Notes under the pieces: generated by a model
What the model was told of the DNA's origin: nothing
Databases searched by the model: none
The model's input: only the letters and a program-made list of their open reading frames with translations
Origin: a virus
IMG/VR virus record: IMGVR_UViG_3300023172_002613
Location: 1 to 38,117 of that record
DNA: 38,117 bases
Direction: 5' to 3' (one strand)
Shown: piece after piece, positions 23,700 through 30,615 of the stretch
Layout of the letters: every line of letters begins with the position of its first letter
Numbering within the stretch: position 1 is the stretch's first letter
Made by a program: the position numbers and the translations under genes

Positions 23700-24287
23700 C
23701 TACCTTTCCTGTAATTTGTCAAAGTTTTTTTCAGTCTCTTTTACCATCTCAAAATGTTTTTCCAATGTCCAATCATGAATATTAACTCTGTGGTTGTGTT
23801 GTGTTACAAATTCACTTTCAATACCTGCTTGAATATAACGTTGAAAAGGATTTGTCCAACTGGGTGTTTTGGTTCCAAGTCCTTCTTCTTGTAAAAGTCT
23901 ATCTGATTTGTTAGACAATTTTACCATAGGCATACACAACACTTGATTAAATGTTAACAAGCCATCAATGTAAGCATCAATCAAAAGATTTTGTGGTATT
24001 AAATGTTCTTCTGTGTATCCTTCATCTTGTACTTGTTCTATGTAATGACATCCCACTTGTTCTAGCACAAGATACTTCTGACATCTACGTAAAAATAAAT
24101 TGATTTGTCTACGAGCTTCTTGTGTTTGTTGTGCTGTCAGTTTACCACTTAAAACTTCTTGCTTCATAGCATCACATTTGGGCTGATACCATTGATAGAA
24201 ATCTTTGGTGTTGTCTGTGTTTCTACCTAGCCTTGATCTTGTTGGTGGGGTCCAGGATTCTAACTTTTCAATTTGTTCTGTGATCAT
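23700..24287 (-). CDS. HNH-like protein (degenerate), 195 aa
   Basis: A helical, basic N-terminal half (two Cys in RRCQKYLVLEQVGC) followed by EEHLIPQNLLIDAY (93-106) and CMPMVKLSNKSDRLL (118-132). This order (H-x-IP, helix, PxxxLSxxxxxL) resembles HNH nuclease folds, but the final His of the motif is Asp here, so activity is doubtful. It overlaps the DGQHR gene by 4 bp (ATGA). The assignment is weak; it may simply be the partner of the DGQHR protein. Confidence 0.45.
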   Translation of the reverse strand: MITEQIEKLESWTPPTRSRLGRNTDNTKDFYQWYQPKCDAMKQEVLSGKLTAQQTQEARRQINLFLRRCQKYLVLEQVGCHYIEQVQDEGYTEEHLIPQNLLIDAYIDGLLTFNQVLCMPMVKLSNKSDRLLQEEGLGTKTPSWTNPFQRYIQAGIESEFVTQHNHRVNIHDWTLEKHFEMVKETEKNFDKLQER

Positions 24288-25372
24288 GCTACTGCCACCA
24301 TTTCAAGTGGTGACCAGAAGCCTTCACACACATTATTTGTTTCAATTTCCATGCTTGATCCTTTACCATGTGTGGGCAATTCAAGTTTTGTTTGATCATC
24401 AGTTTTCATAAGATAAACTTCTCTTATAAAATTACACATGGCCTCAGGTGCTGACCAACTTGCTCCTGGTCTCACATATTCCCATTGACGTTTGGCTTTG
24501 GTATGTGCTGTGTGACTTGAACCAAATTCTGTTTTGATTGGCTTTAAAACTCTTTCACACCAATCATCTGATAACTTTATATTAAGTTCTCTACTCAAAC
24601 GTGACAATTCATACAAACCAATATAAACACCTTGATCAACTTCTTCTTGATTAGGAAATGTTTTTGTTATTGACTGCAGAATGTCGTGTAGTGCTGTTCC
24701 AGTCTTATCAAGCTCTATACCTTTGTAAGCATATTTGAAATGACTGAAAAAATGTTTGCCTGTTCCACGTGTGTTTGAGTTTGCTCTTGTTTTTTTATCT
24801 TCAAGATCAATATCAAGTGTGTCAAATTGATCTTGTAGTGTACGAGCTTGTACTGATTTAATTTCTCTTGATCCTAATTTGTATCTTGTCAAACTGTTTC
24901 TATGCAAATCAGCAGGTGTTAATCTTTTTACACCTGTGTCATTCAACAGTTCAAAGGCATATGAGGCAAATGCAGGATCTTCTGTTTCTACAGGACAACA
25001 AGGCACACTGTCGTAACCTAACAATGCTAATGTCACTATTCTGTGCTGACCATCATATGTGAAAAGTCTTCCGTCCCAAACACCGTCTTTGATAATTTTT
25101 ACACCAGCCGCTGGCATACACACACGTGGATCAAATTTACGCATGATGTTAACCACGTGTTTTAGAATAACATCTCGTTGTACTTCGTAATCAATCCAAA
25201 TTGACTCAACTGGTTCCCATTCTACATTTTTTGGAAACCCTAACTTGGAATTATCAATCTTTTGTTTGAATTGATCTAGATGTTGTTCAGTTATACCAAA
25301 CTCTTGTTGAAGATTGTTTTTGATTTCTGGCAATATATCGACAAGTTTTTTTGCCAATCTTTGTTGTTGCAT
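24284..25372 (-). CDS. ParB/sulfiredoxin-like DGQHR-domain protein, candidate DpdB analogue
   Basis: 362 aa. The segment VESIWIDYEVQRDV (55-68), then LFTYDGQHRIVTLALLGYDSVPC (103-125), is the ParB-like nuclease/ATPase core with the DGQHR motif at 107-111. The rest is helical and unassigned. In bacterial dpd clusters DpdB, a ParB-like protein with a similar DGQR motif, acts with DpdA to insert preQ0 into DNA. This gene lies one small gene away from the DpdA-like gene, so it is a candidate functional equivalent. It has its own promoter with an embedded inverted repeat. Confidence 0.65.
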   Translation of the reverse strand: MQQQRLAKKLVDILPEIKNNLQQEFGITEQHLDQFKQKIDNSKLGFPKNVEWEPVESIWIDYEVQRDVILKHVVNIMRKFDPRVCMPAAGVKIIKDGVWDGRLFTYDGQHRIVTLALLGYDSVPCCPVETEDPAFASYAFELLNDTGVKRLTPADLHRNSLTRYKLGSREIKSVQARTLQDQFDTLDIDLEDKKTRANSNTRGTGKHFFSHFKYAYKGIELDKTGTALHDILQSITKTFPNQEEVDQGVYIGLYELSRLSRELNIKLSDDWCERVLKPIKTEFGSSHTAHTKAKRQWEYVRPGASWSAPEAMCNFIREVYLMKTDDQTKLELPTHGKGSSMEIETNNVCEGFWSPLEMVAVA

Positions 25373-25389
25373 TTGTTTCTCCTTCTTTA

Positions 25390-25404
25390 CCAGTACAATA
25401 CTGG
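25390..25404 (-). other. Leader hairpin before the DGQHR gene
   Basis: CCAGTA and TACTGG form a perfect 6-bp stem with a 3-nt loop, just upstream of the AAGGAG ribosome site in the 5' leader. It may affect translation or message stability. Confidence 0.4.
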
Positions 25405-25426
25405 ATTGGTTGAAATATATACTATA

Positions 25427-25454
25427 ACTATAACATATTTTTCAAATATGTCAA
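25427..25454 (-). promoter_or_regulatory. Sigma-70-like promoter with operator-like inverted repeat
   Basis: TTGACA (25449-25454), 16-nt spacer, TATAGT (25427-25432). An 8-bp perfect inverted repeat with a 3-nt centre (ACATATTT / AAATATGT, 25433-25451) fills the spacer, the usual place for a repressor site. It drives the DGQHR gene and the genes after it. Confidence 0.6.
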
Positions 25455-25633
25455 CCTTGTTTTTTCAAGTATTCTTCTTTGGATATGTCATAGAAAACTA
25501 TACAATCATAATCTTCTTTTATCTTGTTGAATATGTCCCAGGATTGTTTTTTGGTGATTTTACCATGATATTTCCAACTGACTTTGTTGTTTTTAACTTG
25601 ATATATTTTAATGTAGCCTGTAAACTCGTCCAT
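25451..25633 (-). CDS. Hypothetical small protein, 60 aa
   Basis: Not recognised. Begins MDEFTGYIKIYQVKN one nt after the DpdA-like stop codon. A start inside the DpdA-like gene at 25660 would add nine residues but is less likely. Short strands and a helix (SWDIFNKIKEDYDCIVFY); basic middle. Its 3' end overlaps the -35 region of the next promoter. Confidence 0.6.
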   Translation of the reverse strand: MDEFTGYIKIYQVKNNKVSWKYHGKITKKQSWDIFNKIKEDYDCIVFYDISKEEYLKKQG

Positions 25634-25634
25634 A

Positions 25635-27107
25635 TTATTCAATGTCAAATATTGAATCAAAATTAGACACTGTTTCTTGTACTACTTTCTTTTCTTTTTG
25701 TACCAGAGCTGGCACTGATTCAACTAGACTGTCAAATGTGGTTGTTTTAGGTGCTCCTGAAAATTTTGCTTTGCTTAATCCGTTTAACAATGAACTGTGT
25801 TTTTCAATTAATTCAAAAGGTTTTTCAGACTGGAATACTTCTTTAGTAAGATCCACAAACTCCAAAACATTTTCTGGAATACTTTTAACATCTTTAGAAT
25901 CTGTTCTACGATTGGCTTCTTGCACTGCTTCAATCTGTTGATACACATTATGAGCCATCAACAACACATAACTCAAACTGTCCCAACTTGTTTTTGATTC
26001 AAAATCTTCACCTCTACAACAGATATCACCTTCCATGTAACAATCCATTACTGGTGAGTTGTTTACATAAGTTTCATATTCACCTGGAATAATATCAGCA
26101 TACTTTCTATCAAAATTGCCTGCATATTTTTTGTTGTCTTTGGCTTTGTCCATTGTAAATCCAAAACGTGGATTCTTTCTCATCATATCAAATTCATTAA
26201 CTGTGTAAACAAGTCCTCTTGCTACACTGACAAATGCTGATGCTGAATCAAATGACACTTCTATGTTTGGATTGATTTTAACAAGTTCTCTTTTGATTGC
26301 TGTCAACATCACTGCTGGCTCCAGTGCTGACGTACCTAAGAAATGAATCCAATCTTTGCCATTAAACCAACCACCATCTCTCATTTTGATCATTCTATAC
26401 AAGATCAGTTTCCACCATCTCATGTGTTCACCGCCCATAGCCCAACCTTCAAATGCTCTGTCGCCATACACTTTTGGATCACTAAATGGTGCCATTGTGT
26501 CAAACCATTCGTCTGCACTTGCTATGTCATTGCCTTGAATCACATTTAAAAACTTTGTAGCACCCGGAACTCTGTTGTTAACAAACCATTCGTTGTTGTA
26601 GGCTGTGTATGCCATACAATCTTTCACAGTGTTAACACCAATACCCAAGTTAACTGAAAAACTTGGTATATCCAAACACATACTCCAATCAGCAGTGTGT
26701 TCTAACCATCTAAGAATCTGCATTCTTATTTCATCGTTTTTGTGTCCTGGTGTAAAAAAATTATCCCAATCAAATTTAAGAATACCTTTTGCTACCTGAA
26801 ATCCTCCACTGTCACCCAGTATCACAGTTTTGTCTCTGGGTCTGTCTTGCACAAATGCTTCTTGTACCTTTGACTTTTCAATATCTAATTTGGCATGTCC
26901 TGCCGAATACAAACTCCATTTGTAGTTGAACATTCCTTTGTCATCATACAAATATTTCAAACTGTCTAAACCTTTAGGCAAACCTTTTGGAACTCGGTCT
27001 CCCCATTTTTCTTCTGCATTTTTACTCAACAAGTCTGCATAGATGAAACTGATTGCTGGTAAGAATACTGCATAGTCTTTGTTAGATTCTGTTAAATTTA
27101 TACTCAC
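25635..27107 (-). CDS. dpdA: DpdA-like DNA 7-deazaguanine transglycosylase with clamp-binding tail
   Basis: 490 aa, GTG start with a strong GGAG site. TGT-superfamily marks in order: ILGDSGGFQ (97-104, substrate-binding Asp), CLDIPSFS (144-151), NVIQGN (188-193), GWAMGGE (221-227), and VSFDSASAF (284-292, likely nucleophile D287). A Cys cluster follows (C356, C363, C364) with an HN in LMAHNVY, the zinc region, altered from CxCxxC. In the DpdA family this fold exchanges guanine in DNA for a 7-deazaguanine base. The last ten residues, SNFDSIFDIE, nearly equal the C-terminus of the phage DNA polymerase after a polar linker, which suggests binding to the gp45 clamp. Confidence 0.8.
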   Translation of the reverse strand: MSINLTESNKDYAVFLPAISFIYADLLSKNAEEKWGDRVPKGLPKGLDSLKYLYDDKGMFNYKWSLYSAGHAKLDIEKSKVQEAFVQDRPRDKTVILGDSGGFQVAKGILKFDWDNFFTPGHKNDEIRMQILRWLEHTADWSMCLDIPSFSVNLGIGVNTVKDCMAYTAYNNEWFVNNRVPGATKFLNVIQGNDIASADEWFDTMAPFSDPKVYGDRAFEGWAMGGEHMRWWKLILYRMIKMRDGGWFNGKDWIHFLGTSALEPAVMLTAIKRELVKINPNIEVSFDSASAFVSVARGLVYTVNEFDMMRKNPRFGFTMDKAKDNKKYAGNFDRKYADIIPGEYETYVNNSPVMDCYMEGDICCRGEDFESKTSWDSLSYVLLMAHNVYQQIEAVQEANRRTDSKDVKSIPENVLEFVDLTKEVFQSEKPFELIEKHSSLLNGLSKAKFSGAPKTTTFDSLVESVPALVQKEKKVVQETVSNFDSIFDIE

Positions 27108-27295
27108 TGTTTTTCTCCTGCCCAGTCTATTTCACCTTTTTCAATTGCTTTAAATGTTTCATGGTCACGATCATCAAGAATAATTTCTTGTTGTAACCCA
27201 GCAATAAGTCTTTCAACATCATTTTTGTTTATTGGCTTTTTATTTGTTCCTTTTAACTTTTTCCAAAACATTGTTCTTGATAATCTTTTTTTCAC
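27104..27295 (-). CDS. Hypothetical small protein, 63 aa
   Basis: GTG start overlapping the gp44 stop (GTGA); its own stop overlaps the DpdA-like GTG in the same way. A basic N-terminal half (MKKRLSRTMFWKKLKGTNKK) and an acidic C-terminal half (LDDRDHETFKAIEKGEIDW). It sits where T4 has gene 62, the small clamp-loader subunit, but it is far shorter than gp62 (187 aa in T4) and has no visible similarity. Function unknown. Confidence 0.6.
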   Translation of the reverse strand: MKKRLSRTMFWKKLKGTNKKPINKNDVERLIAGLQQEIILDDRDHETFKAIEKGEIDWAGEKQ

Positions 27296-28221
27296 TTTTT
27301 ATTTCTAATTCTTTCAAGTTCAACCATTGTGGCCGCTAAATTGATTTCAGGGTCAACAACTATAGAATGATTTACTAGACCATTTCTAATTGATAATAAT
27401 GCTTTACCTTTTGATAAATCATCTTCACCAAACCATTCAAGATTTTCATATAATTTTCTATAAACTTTTTCATACTGTTCCGGATCAGCATTGTTGATTA
27501 TAAACTCTCTTGCACTTTTAATATCTCCATTTTGGAACATGGCCACATAAGTCACTTCAACTTCACCTTCTTGTGTGTCACCACTTTGAGGCACAGTTAA
27601 TTCACCTGTCTGTGAATTCATTTGACATGTATTAATACATTTTCTTAAATCTGGGTAAGTTGCTTTGACATAAGTTTGTAATACTTCAACTCCAAACTTA
27701 ATTTGTTCTTGTGTTAATATTTCACCAACTCTCACTGTGAACATTGTTTCATCTAATTTGAGAATTTTAAAACCTTGACATCTAGAATGTATTGCAGGAA
27801 TAATTCTACGTTCATAATTACAAGTTAATAAAAATCTACAAGTTGATGCATACTGCTCCATTACACCACGCAATGCCGCTTGACCATTTGGTGATATGTA
27901 ATCTGCCTCATCAAGTATAATGTATTTGAAATCACCAAAAGGCATTGTTTGTGAAAAGTTTGTAATCTTATCTCGTATAACATCTACAGAGTTTTCACTT
28001 GATGCATTAATTTGCAATACATCACCCCAGTCAACTTCTAGTTCATGTAATAATAGTTTTGCTAAAGTAGTTTTTCCTGTTCCCGGTGATCCGCTAAAAA
28101 GTAAATGTGGTATTGCTTTTGATTCAAGCCAAGACATAACTTGACTTTTTTGTGCTTCATCTCTAAAAACGTAATCAGTTACTTTTTTAGGTCTATACTT
28201 TTCTACCCATAATTCTTTCAT
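27292..28221 (-). CDS. 44: Clamp loader large subunit (T4 gp44-like, RFC family)
   Basis: 309 aa (T4 gp44 319). N-terminal WVEKYRPK, Walker A GSPGTGKT (44-51), Walker B IILDEAD (101-107), sensor 1 TCNYERRI and the arginine-finger SRC motif (146-148) in HSRCQ. The C-terminal collar domain follows. It loads the gp45 clamp onto primer-template DNA using ATP. The partner gp62 is not evident in the window. It overlaps the DUF2061 gene (ATGA). Confidence 0.94.
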   Translation of the reverse strand: MKELWVEKYRPKKVTDYVFRDEAQKSQVMSWLESKAIPHLLFSGSPGTGKTTLAKLLLHELEVDWGDVLQINASSENSVDVIRDKITNFSQTMPFGDFKYIILDEADYISPNGQAALRGVMEQYASTCRFLLTCNYERRIIPAIHSRCQGFKILKLDETMFTVRVGEILTQEQIKFGVEVLQTYVKATYPDLRKCINTCQMNSQTGELTVPQSGDTQEGEVEVTYVAMFQNGDIKSAREFIINNADPEQYEKVYRKLYENLEWFGEDDLSKGKALLSIRNGLVNHSIVVDPEINLAATMVELERIRNKK

Positions 28222-28400
28222 TTTATCTTATCCCATATCCATTCGTGTCCGTAAAACATCACACTACCTGCTGGAATACTTGCTAGTGAAAGACCAAATG
28301 TATACCAAAGGTCTCCTCCTGTAACTAAAGCATAACTCATAAACCAACCTAGTCCTAAAAGTTGCCAAGTACAAGTTTTTACAAGTCTTCTATATTTCAT
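28218..28400 (-). CDS. DUF2061-family small membrane protein, 60 aa
   Basis: RLVKTCTWQLLGLGWFMSYALVTG matches the DUF2061 pattern (R-x-x-x-K-T-x-x-W-R/Q, then a membrane helix), and FYGHEWIWDKI matches its C-terminal YxHExxW motif. Two membrane segments are likely. The family's function is unknown. It overlaps gp44 by four bases and has a GAGG ribosome site inside the preceding 34-aa gene's stop region. Confidence 0.75.
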   Translation of the reverse strand: MKYRRLVKTCTWQLLGLGWFMSYALVTGGDLWYTFGLSLASIPAGSVMFYGHEWIWDKIK

Positions 28401-28406
28401 TTTGCC

Positions 28407-28511
28407 TCACGTGTAAATTTTACTCATAAAGTTTATTACAGTGTCAACGTTGTTCCAATATAGTGTGTATACAAAACATAAGAACACAGTAATCATCACT
28501 GCTTTGATCAT
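28407..28511 (-). CDS. Very small membrane protein, 34 aa
   Basis: ATG at 28511, TGA at 28407. The sequence begins MIKAVMITVFLCFVYTLYW, one membrane helix, then a polar tail (NNVDTVINFMSKIYT). It is supported by a sigma-70-like promoter whose predicted start lies 1-3 nt before the ATG (leaderless) and by the coupled DUF2061 gene immediately downstream. There is no family match. It may be a leader peptide or a true small membrane protein. Confidence 0.5.
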   Translation of the reverse strand: MIKAVMITVFLCFVYTLYWNNVDTVINFMSKIYT

Positions 28512-28519
28512 GTTTTTAT

Positions 28520-28546
28520 ATTATACGATTTTTTAGAATTTGTCAA
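28520..28546 (-). promoter_or_regulatory. Sigma-70-like promoter upstream of the 34-aa gene, DUF2061 and gp44
   Basis: TTGACA (28541-28546), 15-nt spacer, TATAAT (28520-28525). Both boxes are consensus; the spacer is short. It overlaps the end of the 92-aa gene. Confidence 0.62.
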
Positions 28547-28821
28547 ATATAAAGTTTTAAGATAGTTGGAATTTTTTTGTCATTATATGTAATTGTTAAT
28601 TCTTCACATCCAGAATCTTCCCAATACCAATCTTTTCCATAGATGTATCCCATCTGTCCTAGTTTGTTACTAAGATGAGCAACTGCATCCACTTCTCTGT
28701 AATTGGCATTCAAGGCTCCACCTTCTACGCTGGTGCCAGATGATTCTCCAATATAATGATCTCTTTGTGATAGTTTGTCAGTATCTAATACTAACTCGTT
28801 TTTGAATTTGTTTTGTTGCAT
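28543..28821 (-). CDS. Hypothetical phage protein, 92 aa
   Basis: Not recognised. A soluble protein with a polar N-terminus, a Gly/Ser turn region (GESSGTSVEGGALNANYREV) and an aromatic stretch (GYIYGKDWYWEDSGCEE). There is no clear ribosome site; it lies 4 nt after the GroES-like gene. Its last codons carry the -35 box of the next promoter. Confidence 0.65.
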   Translation of the reverse strand: MQQNKFKNELVLDTDKLSQRDHYIGESSGTSVEGGALNANYREVDAVAHLSNKLGQMGYIYGKDWYWEDSGCEELTITYNDKKIPTILKLYI

Positions 28822-28825
28822 AAAT

Positions 28826-29179
28826 TTAATATGTTGTACTGCCTACGTTTGTGTCTCTAGGTTCGTCATCTGAAACCATGAGAATACTTTTACCTTCTGC
28901 TAATCGAAGATCAAATATTTCGCCATTTTCTTCTAAATTGAAGCCTTCACTCCAACGACCATGTTCCATCAGCACCCATTGTCCAACTTTTACATAGTCA
29001 ATTTTAGAACCCACAGCATACACACGAGCCCAACGTGGATGAATACCACGTTCTGTGGCATCATCATCTGGTAACAAAATACCTCCAGCAGTTTTTTGTA
29101 TACCTTTTTGCATGTTTCTTACTAGTATTCTGTCACTTAAAGGTTTTATAGGACCTTTGATACACTGTAATGATGCCAT
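28826..29179 (-). CDS. GroES-like co-chaperonin (functional counterpart of T4 gp31)
   Basis: 117 aa. PLSDRILVRNM at the N-terminal strand and TAGGILLPDDDATERG, which is the GroES mobile loop (usually SAGGIVL), followed by ARVYAVGSK and VGQWVLMEHG match the Cpn10 barrel. It would cap host GroEL to fold phage proteins such as the major capsid protein. It follows the 118-aa protein by 3 bp, which has a late promoter, so late expression is likely. Confidence 0.85.
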   Translation of the reverse strand: MASLQCIKGPIKPLSDRILVRNMQKGIQKTAGGILLPDDDATERGIHPRWARVYAVGSKIDYVKVGQWVLMEHGRWSEGFNLEENGEIFDLRLAEGKSILMVSDDEPRDTNVGSTTY

Positions 29180-29182
29180 TTA

Positions 29183-29539
29183 CTATTCTTCCACTTCTTG
29201 GATTTCAATATCACCGTTTGGTAGTTCAACTTCTTTAGTCTTTTTGACTTTAGTTTTTCTAACAACAGTTGAAGAAGCCTTTGGTTCTTCTGCTTTCATT
29301 TCAGTTACACCTGTATCAACATTATCTTTTATAGATACTGTTTTTACAACTGCTTTTGGATTTGCATTGTAGTATTCTCTTCCAACTTCTTCTTTTCTTT
29401 TGACAACTTTGCCATTAGGACCAAGTTTATCACCACGAGCATTTACTTTCATGTTACCAAGAGCAATTTCTTCTTCGTTTTTCAACATCAGAGCATCCAT
29501 GTCAATCATAGTTCCTCTGTTTGTTCTTTTTTGTACCAT
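29183..29539 (-). CDS. Hypothetical protein, 118 aa, late-expressed
   Basis: Not recognised. A very polar, Lys- and Glu-rich protein with few aromatics (KRTNRGTMIDMDALMLKNEE; VVRKTKVKKTKEVELPNGDI), probably extended or partly disordered. AAGGAG ribosome site. A GATAAATA late motif lies exactly 36 nt upstream of the ATG. It may be a virion-associated or assembly protein; no motif proves that. Confidence 0.68.
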   Translation of the reverse strand: MVQKRTNRGTMIDMDALMLKNEEEIALGNMKVNARGDKLGPNGKVVKRKEEVGREYYNANPKAVVKTVSIKDNVDTGVTEMKAEEPKASSTVVRKTKVKKTKEVELPNGDIEIQEVEE

Positions 29540-29575
29540 TTTGTTCTCCTTTTTTAATAAAGTAGTATATAATTG

Positions 29576-29583
29576 TATTTATC
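29576..29583 (-). promoter_or_regulatory. T4-type late promoter motif GATAAATA
   Basis: It lies 36 nt upstream of the 118-aa protein's ATG and overlaps the stop codon of the DnaE-like fragment. It likely also drives the GroES-like gene. Confidence 0.55.
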
Positions 29584-30085
29584 GCAAAAATTCTTCAATG
29601 TCAAGCTCAAATTTAATTGAATCTACTTTATGTACTCCAATTAAGTATAAAATATAACTAGAAACACTGGATCCTCTACCTACACCCCATACTATGTTAT
29701 TTTTTCTCATTGTGTCTATCAAATAAACCATAAAACGCAACACATCTAACATACCACGTTCTTCAAACATCTTGTACTCATGCATGACTCGAGTTGTTTG
29801 AATTTCATTGCTGGTTTTGTTTAACAAATACTGTTTGATATCAAGGTCTTTGTATTCTTGTGTCATGTACCAAGTTTGTTGATTAACTGTATCAAACTCT
29901 TCTTGACTTATATCAACATAATTTTTTAATTCAGATAATGATAATCTATTTGTTGTAACTGAATTGTTGTACTGTTCTACAACTGATTTTTCAAATGATG
30001 CATCTTCAATTGGTTTGTTTTGATACAACAGTTCCAATCCATCATGCTCATCTAAAATACATCTTTTTAAATTATCAAGTCTCAT
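29579..30085 (-). CDS. DnaE-like (Pol III alpha) fragment protein, 168 aa
   Basis: The C-terminal 40 residues contain VWGVGRGSSVSSYILYLIGV (residues 132-151) and the FELDIEEFLR end, matching the bacterial DnaE palm segment VGPGRGSAAGSLVAYxLGIT...LxFERFLN. In DnaE the catalytic PDxDxD follows directly; this protein ends just before it, at a stop codon overlapping a late promoter. The first 125 residues are helical and unassigned. It cannot be a polymerase alone. It might bind DNA, mimic or block the host replicase, or be a fixed remnant. The frame is intact, so it is called a gene, not a pseudogene. Confidence 0.65.
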   Translation of the reverse strand: MRLDNLKRCILDEHDGLELLYQNKPIEDASFEKSVVEQYNNSVTTNRLSLSELKNYVDISQEEFDTVNQQTWYMTQEYKDLDIKQYLLNKTSNEIQTTRVMHEYKMFEERGMLDVLRFMVYLIDTMRKNNIVWGVGRGSSVSSYILYLIGVHKVDSIKFELDIEEFLR

Positions 30086-30119
30086 TATCTGCTATAATAC
30101 AGAATTTTGTTTCAAATGT

Positions 30120-30374
30120 CTATGATTTTTTTTCTTTATTTTCTATCCACTTTTTATAACAGTTTTCAAGTTCAACATCTACTCTGTCTACATTTCCTTT
30201 GGAATTTATAGTGTGTAGTGCTTCAAACAAAAAGTCTGCTAATTCTTTTGGTGAATGATTTACTGAAAGTTTGGTTAAAAATCTATTACAACGTTTTTTT
30301 AATTGGTCGTGTGTAAACACTCTGCGTTTACCCGTTCCGTCACCCAAAGTACCTACGTTCTCAGTTTCTGACAT
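30120..30374 (-). CDS. Hypothetical small protein, 84 aa
   Basis: Not recognised. Begins MSETENVGTLGDGTGKRRVF; a TTG at 30398 would add eight residues but overlaps the upstream gene. The rest is helical and basic (DQLKKRCNRFLTKL; LADFLFEALHTINSK), ending NCYKKWIENKEKKS. GAGG occurs upstream but at long spacing. A nucleic-acid-binding role is possible from charge alone. Confidence 0.6.
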   Translation of the reverse strand: MSETENVGTLGDGTGKRRVFTHDQLKKRCNRFLTKLSVNHSPKELADFLFEALHTINSKGNVDRVDVELENCYKKWIENKEKKS

Positions 30375-30384
30375 TGTGTATATT

Positions 30385-30612
30385 TTAATCCTCGCCAATT
30401 ATCTTACTGTCAGTTGGCCAAAACTTGTTATACATATCATTTTTCTTGCGTTCTATTCTTGACTGCAACTCTTGTATAATTAATTGTCTGTGTGTTTTTA
30501 ATTGAGGTAAAGCAACTTGTGAATGTGTTCGTGTAGCAAATGCTATTTTTTTGTTTAAGTCAATCAGTTTTTTGTTGAGCTCTGTGACTTCATATGCTGT
30601 GTAATCAATCAT
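30385..30612 (-). CDS. Hypothetical coiled-coil protein, 75 aa
   Basis: Mostly one or two charged helices (VTELNKKLIDLNKKIAFATR, LIIQELQSRIERKKNDM) suggesting a coiled coil, then a short tail with FWPTDSKIIGED. It begins 3 nt after the IscA-like gene, so the two are co-transcribed. No family recognised. Confidence 0.65.
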   Translation of the reverse strand: MIDYTAYEVTELNKKLIDLNKKIAFATRTHSQVALPQLKTHRQLIIQELQSRIERKKNDMYNKFWPTDSKIIGED

Positions 30613-30615
30613 AAT

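Noticed and set aside
25280-25666. 128-codon hydrophobic plus-strand open frame
   Set aside because: It crosses a promoter and three minus-strand genes. Its hydrophobicity comes from reading A-rich codons in reverse (T-rich codons give Phe and Leu).
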